NCBI GenBank assembly: GCA_937967995.1 | Contig: CALBTB010000003.1 | Span: 62,001-126,000, forward strand | Source: an uncultured Gammaproteobacteria bacterium | GTDB taxonomy: Bacteria > Pseudomonadota > Gammaproteobacteria > UBA6429 > Thiohalophilaceae | Reading direction: 5' to 3' | DNA: 64,000 nt | Shown: in pieces, positions 51,096-59,756 of the stretch | How the letters are laid out: each line of letters opens with the position of its first letter | Position numbering within the stretch: position 1 is the stretch's first letter | Translations under genes and position numbers: made by a program | Notes under the pieces: model-generated | What the model saw: the letters and a program-made list of their open reading frames with translations, nothing else | Database searches by the model: none | What the model was told of the DNA's origin: nothing

Positions 51096-51287
51096 ATGAG
51101 AAAAATTTATATACATGGAGATGATGCAGATTTGGTATATGATGTTTCATCGGATGATCCTGATATAAGTCGTCCAGCATCAGAGAAAATTCAGCGTGAT
51201 TTATCACGCGCGGCCTTAGATTTGCACAAGTTGATAACGTCGCAGGCTAGGAGGAAAAAAAGTAATAAATGTAATGTCTTCAAGTAG
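51096..51287 (+). CDS. 63-residue protein at the end of the tns operon
   Basis: It starts three bases after the tniQ stop. The product is acidic at the front (HGDDADLVYDVSSDDPD), then a helix (SEKIQRDLSRAALDLHKL) and a basic tail (QARRKKSNK). No family is recognised. Close spacing suggests cotranslation with tniQ and a minor role in transposition, but that is only inference. Confidence 0.6.
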   Translation: MRKIYIHGDDADLVYDVSSDDPDISRPASEKIQRDLSRAALDLHKLITSQARRKKSNKCNVFK

Positions 51288-51389
51288 CGTTATAACACCT
51301 CCATTTTGCTAGAATTTATGAGACTTCTGATCAAAAATAACCAGAATTTAGTGATTCCACGTTTTTATCGATAGTGTTGGAGGAAAGAA

Positions 51390-51803
51390 ATGAACATTAT
51401 TACATCATGGCAAAGTAAACTAGGCGTAATTGGTATCGTTCTTTGTATAGTAGCATTTTATGTCGCAAGAACATTTTATGACCTAGGTTGGTTTACTGCA
51501 TTCTATCTGTGTGTAGCGATAACAGCTGGATACGTTGGCTCGTTCGTCGGTTACGGCTTTCAACAGATCTTTTCGACGAATAATGATTACTTTAAGTCAG
51601 CTAGTCTATTCGATAAAATATTCTATATCTTTTGCATATCTACACTTTTTTCTTATGTGATGATTCTGGTTTGGGCTACAAATAAAGGTAATGTCCCACT
51701 ATATTATTCGTTTGTGGCTATTTTAACGGGCTTGATTTTCTATAATATCGGATTTAAAAGCCTTGAGCGCGATATTGAACTAACTAAGAAAGCCACGGTA
51801 TAA
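51390..51803 (+). CDS. four-helix membrane protein (cargo)
   Basis: A 137-residue protein with about four hydrophobic helices and a short basic end (ELTKKATV). GGAGGAAAG before the ATG is a strong ribosome site. No family is recognised. Placed just after the tns genes, it is probably the first cargo gene. Small membrane proteins are frequent in phage-defence cargo, but there is no direct evidence of that here. Confidence 0.65.
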   Translation: MNIITSWQSKLGVIGIVLCIVAFYVARTFYDLGWFTAFYLCVAITAGYVGSFVGYGFQQIFSTNNDYFKSASLFDKIFYIFCISTLFSYVMILVWATNKGNVPLYYSFVAILTGLIFYNIGFKSLERDIELTKKATV

Positions 51804-51866
51804 GAATAAAAGTATATGGACTATGAATAAGGTGATGCATATATAAATTAATATTGAACTTAATAA

Positions 51867-52835
51867 TCATTCTGGTTTAGGGAGTTTAATTTTCCTGACT
51901 GAACCAGGTTCAACTAAAGTAACAGACATACCCTCCGATTTATATGGAACATGAATAGCTTTTGTATTGAAGTTCCTATACCTATAGATAGCTTGGGCCT
52001 TTTTAAACATACGAAAATCGGATGTTAGGAACACAGGACAAAGTGACCCGTACCCGATATGCTCTCCATCTGACATAATATTTCTGATTTTTTCCCTCTT
52101 GGGAAGTCCTTTATCTGGATGGAAACCGACCATATTGAGAATTAAGTGACATGCAGAAATACTTCCAATGCGAGTAATCTCCATTTTATTACTCGGCATT
52201 GGTTCGAATCCAAAAAACATATCTTTCGTTACGTCTGCCGGAACTTTATTTTTCATATAGTTCCAAATACCATCTATTGGATCTATATCATCTTTATGTT
52301 TGTCTGTAGCACCAGAGGGATATCCAAATGCATCCCTTGTTTCTGATAAAGGTTTTTGTTCAATAAGATTATCTTCTATGAAATATTTTAACTTTTCTGC
52401 CTGGGCTTCAGTATTTTCAACATCGTTTCCAATAACATTTTGAGCTAGGTCAACAAGATTTTCTGGAATTTTCCTGAGTTCTTCAATATTGTCAGCGCCT
52501 AAAAATTTTAAAAGTAGTTCATATATTGAGTTTTCGGCGTCATCAGTAATATTTTCAGTACTATCACTATACTTTTCATATTTTTCGTAAGGATCTTCAT
52601 ATTCCAGGCAAACACCAATATCGTCAATATCATATTCTCCGTTTTCGTTTGTCACGATAGGGACAGCACTGAGTGCTTCGATACCTTTCAATATATCAGT
52701 ATTACCATTACGTATGATTTCATCGAAATGTACACTTGAATATCCAAATCTGACTGAGCCAACTGTTATTATTTCTAATTCACCAGATGCTACATAGCGG
52801 TAAATATTTGAGTCAAGATAAACTGTAATTGTCAT
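51867..52835 (-). CDS. PIN-like nuclease domain protein (cargo)
   Basis: A 322-residue acidic protein. The opening TVYLDSNIYRYV (Asp8), a later HFDEI, and near the C-terminus SDGEHIGYGSLCPVFLTSDFRMF form the acidic pattern of PIN-like ribonucleases, with a long insert (about residues 70-230) between the halves. It lies 29 bases downstream of a phosphatase-like gene on the same strand, and the two may form a unit. PIN proteins often serve as toxins or defence effectors. The assignment rests on motifs only. Confidence 0.55.
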   Translation of the reverse strand: MTITVYLDSNIYRYVASGELEIITVGSVRFGYSSVHFDEIIRNGNTDILKGIEALSAVPIVTNENGEYDIDDIGVCLEYEDPYEKYEKYSDSTENITDDAENSIYELLLKFLGADNIEELRKIPENLVDLAQNVIGNDVENTEAQAEKLKYFIEDNLIEQKPLSETRDAFGYPSGATDKHKDDIDPIDGIWNYMKNKVPADVTKDMFFGFEPMPSNKMEITRIGSISACHLILNMVGFHPDKGLPKREKIRNIMSDGEHIGYGSLCPVFLTSDFRMFKKAQAIYRYRNFNTKAIHVPYKSEGMSVTLVEPGSVRKIKLPKPE

Positions 52836-52864
52836 ATTTAATTATAAATTCTGAATTTAGATGA

Positions 52865-53194
52865 TTAGAATTGAATTATTTTTGAGACTTTTGATTTTAA
52901 TATTCTAATCAGCTCTGGTTGCATACATTCATAGTTATCTGGAATATCCAAGACAACTAATCGTTTATTTTTAAGCAAATCTTTAAATTTCTTTGATATT
53001 TTATTGCGGTGAGACTTCTCCATAACGAAGACGATGTCAGCCCACTCGATTAGATCGCCACTTACAGGTGTTTCGGCATCAGAATTTGTTCCTGCCCCAA
53101 TAGCTTCAATTCCCTCGTAACTTGAAAACACGGTCTCAGCGGTCGGACTTCGTAACCGGTTTTCACTACATATAAATAGAAGCTTTTTACCCAT
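52865..53194 (-). CDS. low-molecular-weight protein tyrosine phosphatase-like protein
   Basis: A 109-residue protein opening KKLLFICSENRLRSPTAE, which holds the phosphatase P-loop C-x5-R-S (Cys near residue 9). DIPDNYE near the C-terminus is the expected place of the general-acid Asp. It is shorter than standard members (about 150 residues) and belongs to a compact branch. It lies upstream of the PIN-like gene with a 29-base gap. Removal of phosphate from a partner, or antitoxin-like control of the PIN protein, is possible. Confidence 0.7.
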   Translation of the reverse strand: MGKKLLFICSENRLRSPTAETVFSSYEGIEAIGAGTNSDAETPVSGDLIEWADIVFVMEKSHRNKISKKFKDLLKNKRLVVLDIPDNYECMQPELIRILKSKVSKIIQF

Positions 53195-53301
53195 TTTGAG
53201 AATATAAACGTTTATTGAATGTTATATATCATACTCGATTTTAGATGTATAAAAAATGAACAGATGTTAGAATTTACTGAGTGAACAGAGATTAGACGAC
53301 T

Positions 53302-54399
53302 ATGGCTCAAGGTATTATTGCAGATAACTGGTCTTTACAAGACATATCGAGTCTCCTGTCCGAGGGTCTAACCTTGGATAATTATGCAGAAATAGTAGTC
53401 GAAGGTGATGATCATTTTTATAAGCCGATTTCAGGTGCAGTCGTTCAGACAGAGGCACTATTTGATCTACTTACAGATCTTATACTTCGAGATGAAATAC
53501 TTGTAGACGAAAAATATACTGATACCTGGGAATATGAAAACAGTGTGATATTAGAAGCTAGAGATCTGGGTGTAGTAAGAGCATTTCCTTTCTTGGATGA
53601 TCCTGAAAAAATTGCTGGGCCACGCGATAGAATTATCGGGTATTTATGTTCAACTGAGTCACTCAAGGAAGCACAAGACGAAAATGTCAAAAGTTGGACC
53701 AGAAATGGGCAAGTAACAGATGAAGCTCTTTCCGCAACACTATGGGGTGGTGCGGGTATGTGTGCAAGAAGCTATGTATTTGAAAAAAGTTACACACCAC
53801 ATCCGTTGAGGAAAAGATTTTTTATCAATTCAGGATTCATGCTTCCAGCAGAAGATGCACTGCATCAAATTACAACTTTTTTGGATGATAAGAAAGTCCA
53901 TGTAACAAAGAAAATATATGGTAATGATTATTTATATTCTGCATTTATAAATATACCAGCGTTACCTCTAAGAGTTATTCAAGAATCAAGCTCTGTAGAA
54001 CAAATGATATCAATAGCTCTGCAAATGAGAAATGATTTTCAAGAATTACGTGAATGGTTGAAGATGTTTCAAAATGCAATGGGGCGTGATGACACTAAGA
54101 GTTTGTTGGAATATAGAAAACTTCTAGATTCAGTGAGTCATTACGTGGATAAAAGAATCGGGCATGGTTCAAGAAATGACTCCATTTCAATGGAAGCAGG
54201 TATAGGTATTTTTAAAATTGCAAAACAAATAAATCCAATTGAAAGTATAAAAAATCAATTTGGTGTACGCGCGATGCTCAATAAGCTGATTTTTGGTGGT
54301 TCAGGGAAGCCTGAGATTCAGAAATATATAAAAATGTTTGGTGAAAAAGGATCTGAAATTGGTTTTAAAGTAGAACAATCATTTACGAATAATAAATAA
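53302..54399 (+). CDS. 365-residue protein of unknown function (cargo)
   Basis: A soluble, mixed alpha/beta protein without a signal peptide, divergent from the phosphatase-like gene (107-base gap with AT-rich promoter sequence). No domain is recognised. The C-terminal third is helical and lysine-rich. GGAGMCARSYVF and RIGHGSRNDS are the most distinctive stretches. Cargo position suggests an accessory or defence role, with no direct evidence. Confidence 0.6.
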   Translation: MAQGIIADNWSLQDISSLLSEGLTLDNYAEIVVEGDDHFYKPISGAVVQTEALFDLLTDLILRDEILVDEKYTDTWEYENSVILEARDLGVVRAFPFLDDPEKIAGPRDRIIGYLCSTESLKEAQDENVKSWTRNGQVTDEALSATLWGGAGMCARSYVFEKSYTPHPLRKRFFINSGFMLPAEDALHQITTFLDDKKVHVTKKIYGNDYLYSAFINIPALPLRVIQESSSVEQMISIALQMRNDFQELREWLKMFQNAMGRDDTKSLLEYRKLLDSVSHYVDKRIGHGSRNDSISMEAGIGIFKIAKQINPIESIKNQFGVRAMLNKLIFGGSGKPEIQKYIKMFGEKGSEIGFKVEQSFTNNK

Positions 54400-54487
54400 C
54401 AAAAAATCAATATATTACTTTAGTATATGTTTTTATAAGTATAAAAAATATCAATAGATTTTAATGGAGAAAAAGGGATAGTAAACA

Positions 54488-55441
54488 ATGGAGTCGCCAA
54501 TTACTGTTTTATTGGGGAATATAATTAATTCATTTGAGAATATTGATGCATCCTCAATAGAAATGAATATAAAGGCTGTAGAGTCTGGAGATTTAGCTAA
54601 GTCTATATCCTACGATAATGGAAAAAGAAAAGTGCGAACGCCATGTGCGGATTTAAAAACTAGAGAAATTGAGATACAGGAAACATACTTATCTCATTTA
54701 TGGGCATTTATTTATTCTGTATTTGTGATGTATGAAGAAGGTATTCAAAGACCTTTAATTAACAATACATTTGATGGTAGTTTGAGGTTCGAAACAGACT
54801 TGCTTCGAAGAGCAAAAGTATTATTTGATTGGTCTATATCTTTGACAAAGAAATATTCTGATTGGGATGAGAGTTTGCCAAATCCTAGGAGATATAATTC
54901 AGATGAAGAAAAGTATTATGCAGAAAAAGTTAATTCGATATTCCAATCTGCTGTTTCATATTTAATGTATCATGAGTTCGCACATTTAACACAGAATCAT
55001 GATTCATATTTTCTGGGAATGGATATGCGGTTTATTAGTGAATCTGACTTGGCTGAGAGGATCTAGATAGAAAATGAAGCAGATCAGTATGCATTTAATA
55101 TGCTAGTCAAAGCAGAAGATAGTGAAAAAGAAAAATGGATTAAAGGTCTTTCTATTTTATTTGTGATGTGTTCAGCGTTATTAATCACACCTAATGCACA
55201 GAATATTAAGCAGAAATCGCATCCTGACTTAGATAATAGAATTCTTCATGTGCTTGAAAGTCTTAATCTTGTAACTGAGGAGGCTCAATTTTATTGCTGG
55301 TATCTATGTAGTTTTGTGGTTAGGTTCTTCCTGGAGAAGCATAATATTCATATTCCGGCAGGTGAATATGAAACAGCAAAGGATGCTTTTTTTTCATATT
55401 TGGATTTATTAGATGAGATTAAGCAGAGTAGTATTTTGTAG
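54488..55441 (+). pseudogene. Lit-like (peptidase U49) metallopeptidase split by an in-frame TAG
   Basis: One reading frame of 317 sense codons interrupted by a single amber codon at 55064-55066. Before it lies HEFAHL (the HExxH zinc motif). After it, in the same frame, IENEADQYAFNML supplies the expected third ligand (E-x-x-A-D). The N-terminal IEIQETYLSHLWAFIYSVFV and the C-terminal HPDLDNRILHVLE resemble Lit, the phage-exclusion peptidase that cleaves EF-Tu. The stop separates the metal ligands, so the short product should be inactive. A restart at ATG 55100 would make only the tail. Read-through, a sequencing error or true decay are possible. Confidence 0.7.
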
Positions 55442-55463
55442 AAATATGTGCGGAGTACAATAA

Positions 55464-56210
55464 TTGACTTTTGATTATCATTGGTGGGATTTAGAAAAAT
55501 CAAACTTCAAAGGCGTACTTTACGATACAATCGGGTGTTTCTATTTATATGATCACCCATATGAAAACTGGGAGGAATTTGAGGCAGACCTTCCACATAT
55601 GGCCTATACACATTTAGTCGGTAATAGATTTCATTCTTTAGAAAGGCTTTTTGTTGATCTACGTGTAATAACACAGATGCTTGGAGTACTAGAGATTCCA
55701 GTTAGATCTGAGAAAATGGATATTGATCGTTATGATTGGCTCAAATCTATTCTTGATTTAAAGTTATATAGATTCGCGAGTATTAGAGATGTTTCATTTC
55801 ATTTTGTAAATGAATTACTTTGTTTAGAAATCGAAGATAGAAAATTAAATCTAAATAATTTAAAAAAAGCAATAAATGATTCTCACCCCATTATAATTCA
55901 GCATTTAGTAGAAATTAGTGGGATTGGGCTTGAAATTCGAGATGAAAGAAATATTAGAGCACACGTTGGTTATGCAGATCTAGGTACAGATGACGATGAG
56001 ACATTTAAGTTTTTCTCACACGGAGAGGCATCTGGTGGAAAGATACTCGATTACGATATTGAAACTGCCTATAAGAAAGCAAGTGAGAAAATGTACCTAA
56101 GACTTGTAGAAGATACTAATAGTTTGTTATCTGCTGTTATTAGTTTGGTAGATGAGTTAGTTCCTGATTTCGAATCAATATATCAGCAGAAACGCATGAC
56201 TAATAATTGA
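55464..56210 (+). CDS. HEPN-like protein of unknown function (cargo)
   Basis: A 248-residue mostly helical protein; the TTG start lies 22 bases after the split peptidase gene, so they share a transcript. RDERNIRAHVGYADLG near residue 160 resembles the R-x4-6-H site of HEPN nucleases or of HEPN-like Cthe_2314 proteins. HEPN domains are common RNase effectors in defence. A family match is not certain; the gene might be the partner of the neighbouring Lit-like peptidase. Confidence 0.5.
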   Translation: MTFDYHWWDLEKSNFKGVLYDTIGCFYLYDHPYENWEEFEADLPHMAYTHLVGNRFHSLERLFVDLRVITQMLGVLEIPVRSEKMDIDRYDWLKSILDLKLYRFASIRDVSFHFVNELLCLEIEDRKLNLNNLKKAINDSHPIIIQHLVEISGIGLEIRDERNIRAHVGYADLGTDDDETFKFFSHGEASGGKILDYDIETAYKKASEKMYLRLVEDTNSLLSAVISLVDELVPDFESIYQQKRMTNN

Positions 56211-56301
56211 TCAGTATGTGCATGAAACCATAATATGGCCACTTTGGCTGCTTTATACTTCCATGTAAGCATAAGCTGACCGTGTTAAGCCAATCCTCGT
56301 C

Positions 56302-56321
56302 ATTCCCTGAGAGCAGGGAAT
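56302..56321. repeat. REP-like palindrome
   Basis: ATTCCCTG, loop AGAG, CAGGGAAT inside CGTCATTCC...GGAATCCA, a form of the short palindromic repeats common in proteobacterial intergenic DNA. It marks the return to host-like sequence after the cargo genes. Confidence 0.6.
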
Positions 56322-56371
56322 CCATAACATATCAGTCTGCTGCCGGCCAAAAGCAGCCATAGGCATTTGGA

Positions 56372-56782
56372 CTAAATTACCAATTTATTATTTAATATTG
56401 CAAACTCATTTTCATCACTTGCAATCCACTTGAGTGCATCTCGTGCTCTGCTAAAAAGTCGGATTTCCTTTCGCTTCCAGTTGGCAAAGTATTTATAAGT
56501 CAAAGAAAAAACATGCACGATGCTTTCGTTTGCTACCAGAATCGCGAGTTTACTCTCATGCCTTGAGTTTTCATCGCTGGCACACTGAGCTACACCGTCG
56601 AAGGTGAGTTGACTGACATCCTTGATGCCTGTGCAAATGGATAGCTGCCTGAGATCATCTATACCCTCTACTTGTGTGTTCAACGCACGAATGAATTGCA
56701 AGAGTGACGCATCAGTCACAACGGCTGGAAAGTGAACAACCATTAGCTTTTTATCTTGATCATATTGTCTAATTATTTCCAT
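56372..56782 (-). CDS. small STAS/SpoIIAA-like protein
   Basis: The start at 56782 follows AAGGA at proper spacing and opens MEIIRQYDQDKKLMVVHF; the longer frame to 56806 lacks a ribosome site. 136 residues of alternating beta and helix (LAILVANESIVHVFSLTYKYF, RLFSRARDALKWI), like the SpoIIAA/STAS-type fold. It lies 29 bases downstream of the AraC regulator gene and is probably cotranscribed. The function is unknown. Confidence 0.6.
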   Translation of the reverse strand: MEIIRQYDQDKKLMVVHFPAVVTDASLLQFIRALNTQVEGIDDLRQLSICTGIKDVSQLTFDGVAQCASDENSRHESKLAILVANESIVHVFSLTYKYFANWKRKEIRLFSRARDALKWIASDENEFAILNNKLVI

Positions 56783-56811
56783 CGCACTATTCCTTGCAAT
56801 AATCATTGCCG

Positions 56812-57714
56812 TTAATGTAATTTCTGGCTCTCCTGATATTGTTTTGGACTCATACCCACTTTTTTCTTAAACAGGCGTGAGAAGTATTGCGGATACTCGA
56901 AGCCAAGCTGATAAGCAACTTCAGCAATCGTTTTCCCTGACTCAAGTAACAGGTTCTTTGCCTCATCAATCAGAAACAGATGAATATGATCCTTCGCGGT
57001 TTTTCCCGTTTCTGCCTTTAGCGCATCACTCAAGTAGCGTGGTGATACGTGTAATTGATTCGCTACCCAGTCAATGCCAGGCGCACCCTGTTGTTTAAAA
57101 TTGCCAGATTCAAAATATTGAACTAACACCTTTTGCATCTGGAATCCAAGGTCACTGTTCATCTCTTTTCGATTAATAAACTGACGCTTATAAAATCGAT
57201 CAGCATACTTCAACATGGTATCCAGCAAACCAACAATAATCTCTTTGCTATGCTCATCCTGATTGTTGTGGTACTCGGATTCAATGTTTTCATAAAACGA
57301 GATTACGGTTGTTTCTTCTTTCGGTGACAGGTGTAATGCCTCATTGACTGCGTAGGAAAAATAACCATAAGTTTTAATCCTGTCGGCCAGATGAGTTGTT
57401 TTAGAATAATCTTTATGAATATTAATCATAAAACCGCGTTGCTCGACTTCAACTTCCTGCCATTCAATACTTTGCCCAGGCGCGAAAAACAGCATGGCGC
57501 CATTGCTGAAATCCAGTCTGGTACGTCCGTAGGTCATATCGCCTTTGATCACACGCTTTAACACAATCATGTAACAATCATTAGTGATAGGCGGCGAACT
57601 TTTTCGATGCGGCATTTCGTTCGAATCCAGCGAGATGAGACTTAACATCGGATGCTCCGGTGCTGGCCATTGCATGTACTCGTGAAACGCCTGTAAAGAA
57701 TCAAAATGCTGCAT
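56812..57714 (-). CDS. AraC-family transcriptional regulator
   Basis: The start at ATG 57714 has AGGA six bases upstream (other ATG or TTG codons at 57720 and 57732 do not). 300 residues: an N-terminal cupin-like effector domain (about 30-150), then two AraC helix-turn-helix motifs at the C-terminus (VANQLHVSPRYLSDALKAE and IAEVAYQLGFEYPQYFSRLF, ending KKKVGMSPKQYQES). It lies downstream of an alpha/beta hydrolase gene by 73 bases on the same strand and likely controls it. Confidence 0.9.
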   Translation of the reverse strand: MQHFDSLQAFHEYMQWPAPEHPMLSLISLDSNEMPHRKSSPPITNDCYMIVLKRVIKGDMTYGRTRLDFSNGAMLFFAPGQSIEWQEVEVEQRGFMINIHKDYSKTTHLADRIKTYGYFSYAVNEALHLSPKEETTVISFYENIESEYHNNQDEHSKEIIVGLLDTMLKYADRFYKRQFINRKEMNSDLGFQMQKVLVQYFESGNFKQQGAPGIDWVANQLHVSPRYLSDALKAETGKTAKDHIHLFLIDEAKNLLLESGKTIAEVAYQLGFEYPQYFSRLFKKKVGMSPKQYQESQKLH

Positions 57715-57787
57715 GGTCATTCCTATATTCAATTTTTAATCACACACTCAGTTCGCCATCCATGGCAATGAGTGATTGTTGCATCTG

Positions 57788-58801
57788 TTAAACCGCAGCT
57801 TCTGCAACGGCGCGCTGTTGTTTAGTAGCAGACTTCATATGTTTATCGAGGAAGCCAAGTACTTTCTCAGGATGTCGGCCAAAATGATTGTAGCCATCAC
57901 GGAAGCGCTTGGTGGTATTCTCGATCCAGAACAGTTCCTTGTCCTCGCTACCCAACAGATCAAATGTTGTCTGACCGTCTTGTGGGTTACGCGTCCACTC
58001 ATCATCCAGCACCTGCACCATCAATACTGGCATTTTGACACTCGCTGCCCACAGATGTGGTGTCATTTCTGCTGCAGTGAAAGCACCCATTTTAATTAGC
58101 TCAAGGTCAATCAATTCCTGGTACTGATGTACGCCATATAATTCAGAGAAGGCATCATAAATTGCTGCCATCGAAACCACCATCGGGCTAACCATGCACT
58201 GTACGTTTTCAAATAATTCCGGGTGACGATGGATAGCATGATACTGTGAATTACCACCCATGCACTGACTATACAATGCCACTTTCATTTTGCTTAATCG
58301 CGGATGATTGTCGACGTATTTTTTTACACCAACACAGTCACGCCATTCCCACTGGCCAATTCCACTTAAGCCACCATTCGCCGCGGCACTGTTACCGTGA
58401 TTTCGAATGTCATAGGTTAAGACGTTGTAGCCTGCGTCCGTCAGGTGTTTATATTGAATGACAAAATCAATCTCAACCGCGTCATAGGCGCTCCAGGGTT
58501 CACCAAGGTGTCCGGGGAAGCCGGCACGACACATCGGTAAGGCATGATTGAAGATCACCAGCTTATCACTCTCGCCACCTTTGGCTGGCATATACCATGC
58601 TTCCAGTGGCGTACCATCATCTGATGGAATCACCAGATCCGTCCAGCCAGTAATGCCATAGTCATCTGGCGTCTTAAAAATGACACTGCGAAGCGGTCTG
58701 ACGATATTGGCCAGGAATTTTACTTTCTCATGATCTTCTGCTGATATCGTGTTTAACTGTTCGAAAGCTTTATCCATTCGTTCTTTAGGTATTCTACTCA
58801 T
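57788..58801 (-). CDS. alpha/beta hydrolase with Cys nucleophile
   Basis: A 337-residue alpha/beta hydrolase. The nucleophile elbow reads YSQCMGGNS, with Cys in place of the usual Ser, as in dienelactone hydrolases. The oxyanion region FNHALPM and a strand YNVLTYDIRNHGNS are clear. The late Asp and His are likely in LDDEW and YNHFGRHPE. No signal peptide. GAGGAG before the ATG supports the start. Substrates may be lactones, thioesters or polyketide-like esters. The AraC regulator downstream is its probable controller. Confidence 0.82.
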   Translation of the reverse strand: MSRIPKERMDKAFEQLNTISAEDHEKVKFLANIVRPLRSVIFKTPDDYGITGWTDLVIPSDDGTPLEAWYMPAKGGESDKLVIFNHALPMCRAGFPGHLGEPWSAYDAVEIDFVIQYKHLTDAGYNVLTYDIRNHGNSAAANGGLSGIGQWEWRDCVGVKKYVDNHPRLSKMKVALYSQCMGGNSQYHAIHRHPELFENVQCMVSPMVVSMAAIYDAFSELYGVHQYQELIDLELIKMGAFTAAEMTPHLWAASVKMPVLMVQVLDDEWTRNPQDGQTTFDLLGSEDKELFWIENTTKRFRDGYNHFGRHPEKVLGFLDKHMKSATKQQRAVAEAAV

Positions 58802-58996
58802 CGTGTTCTCCTCATGTGATATTCTTGAAAGTTAAGATTTGCTGCTTTCCTTGCAGTCCAACTATCACTGCAACTACCCGATAAGATAGTGATTCAGGGG
58901 GAAAACGACTATAAACAGAACTACGTAATGTGTATACATTTCTACGAAAGTTAAATATCCTTAATTTTTAAGGAACTACAGGTATTGATATCCTTT

Positions 58997-59662
58997 ATGA
59001 CTCGGCCCAGTATTCTTAGATGGAAGGGTATTCTGAAATGGACGGGTATCCTGGTTGCGTTGGGTCTGGCTACCATTCTGGCTGGCCTGATCGTACTGAC
59101 TCAAATTGAAAAGCAGCAGGCTGAATATAATCAACAACTAATACAGAAGCTCACCAAACAGGATGCGTCGCAGAAGCTCACTGCGATTATTTATTTTTCT
59201 CGTTCCGAGACTACTGCGCTACTGGCACACCATCTTGCACAAGGACATTCAGCCCGGCTGTTCAGGTTAGAGGCACAAGATTACAAACCGGGATTAATGG
59301 GATGGATTAATGCCATGCTCGATGCAAGGCAGCATGAAGCCAGAATCATGCCGAAAAAAATTGATTTGTCCGCATTTGATACCGTATATCTTGGATCACC
59401 AATCTGGTTGTATAGCCCGGCGCCACCCGTCTGGGATTTTATAAAGCATAATCAGTTTGACGGAAAGGCTGTGATTCTCGTCAATACCTTCAATAGTAAA
59501 TTTGAACAGCGCTTCATCAATGAATTTAAGGAGATTGTTATGCACAAAGGTGCACGCTCGTTTACGCATCAGTACATTAAGCGCGGGCGCATAGGGCAAC
59601 AACTATCCGCAGAGGAAATGCTAAAAGCGTTTGATGAAACGTGGATTAATAAAAGTTACTGA
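58997..59662 (+). CDS. membrane-anchored flavodoxin-like protein
   Basis: An ATG at 58997 opens MTRPSILRWKGILKW (a TTG at 58985 is the alternative; AAGGA lies 10 bases before it). One N-terminal helix (GILVALGLATILAGLIVLT) tethers a flavodoxin-like domain: AIIYFSRSETTALLAHHL (phosphate-binding loop), TVYLGSPIWLYSPAPPVWDF and VILVNTFNSKF. About 221 residues. It probably binds FMN and transfers electrons to a membrane or envelope partner. It is divergent from the hydrolase gene. Confidence 0.78.
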   Translation: MTRPSILRWKGILKWTGILVALGLATILAGLIVLTQIEKQQAEYNQQLIQKLTKQDASQKLTAIIYFSRSETTALLAHHLAQGHSARLFRLEAQDYKPGLMGWINAMLDARQHEARIMPKKIDLSAFDTVYLGSPIWLYSPAPPVWDFIKHNQFDGKAVILVNTFNSKFEQRFINEFKEIVMHKGARSFTHQYIKRGRIGQQLSAEEMLKAFDETWINKSY

Positions 59663-59676
59663 AAAACGCGAGTAAA

Positions 59677-59687
59677 AATGTCCGCTT
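59677..59687 (+). repeat. left 11-bp inverted repeat around the solo integrase
   Basis: AATGTCCGCTT, the exact complement of 60431-60441. It is followed by TGGGTCGCATTCC. A related but degenerate pair lies at 56234 and 56345. Confidence 0.75.
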
Positions 59688-59756
59688 TGGGTCGCATTCC
59701 GACCATTCGATTTTGTACCATACTTTCGATCCATTCCTGAAACAGGAGGATCTGAC

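Larger units (their letters stand above)
44525..56210. mobile_element. Tn7-like transposon with cargo, ends unresolved
   Basis: A contiguous AT-rich block: XRE regulator, tnsA, tnsB, tnsC, tniQ, then cargo genes, flanked by host-like sequence. Gene order and the presence of TnsA identify a Tn7-like heteromeric transposase that cuts both strands. Limits are set by composition and gene content only. The STAND gene at 39149 and the repeats at 38848 may belong to it or to a neighbouring element. Confidence 0.7.

Noticed and set aside
52704..52735. TGTACAC inside the PIN-like gene as a transposon end
   Set aside because: It lies within a coding sequence and has no flanking repeats.
55064..55066. 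TAG as a programmed pyrrolysine codon
   Set aside because: There is no sign of the pyl genes here, and a single stop between conserved motifs is better explained by mutation or error.
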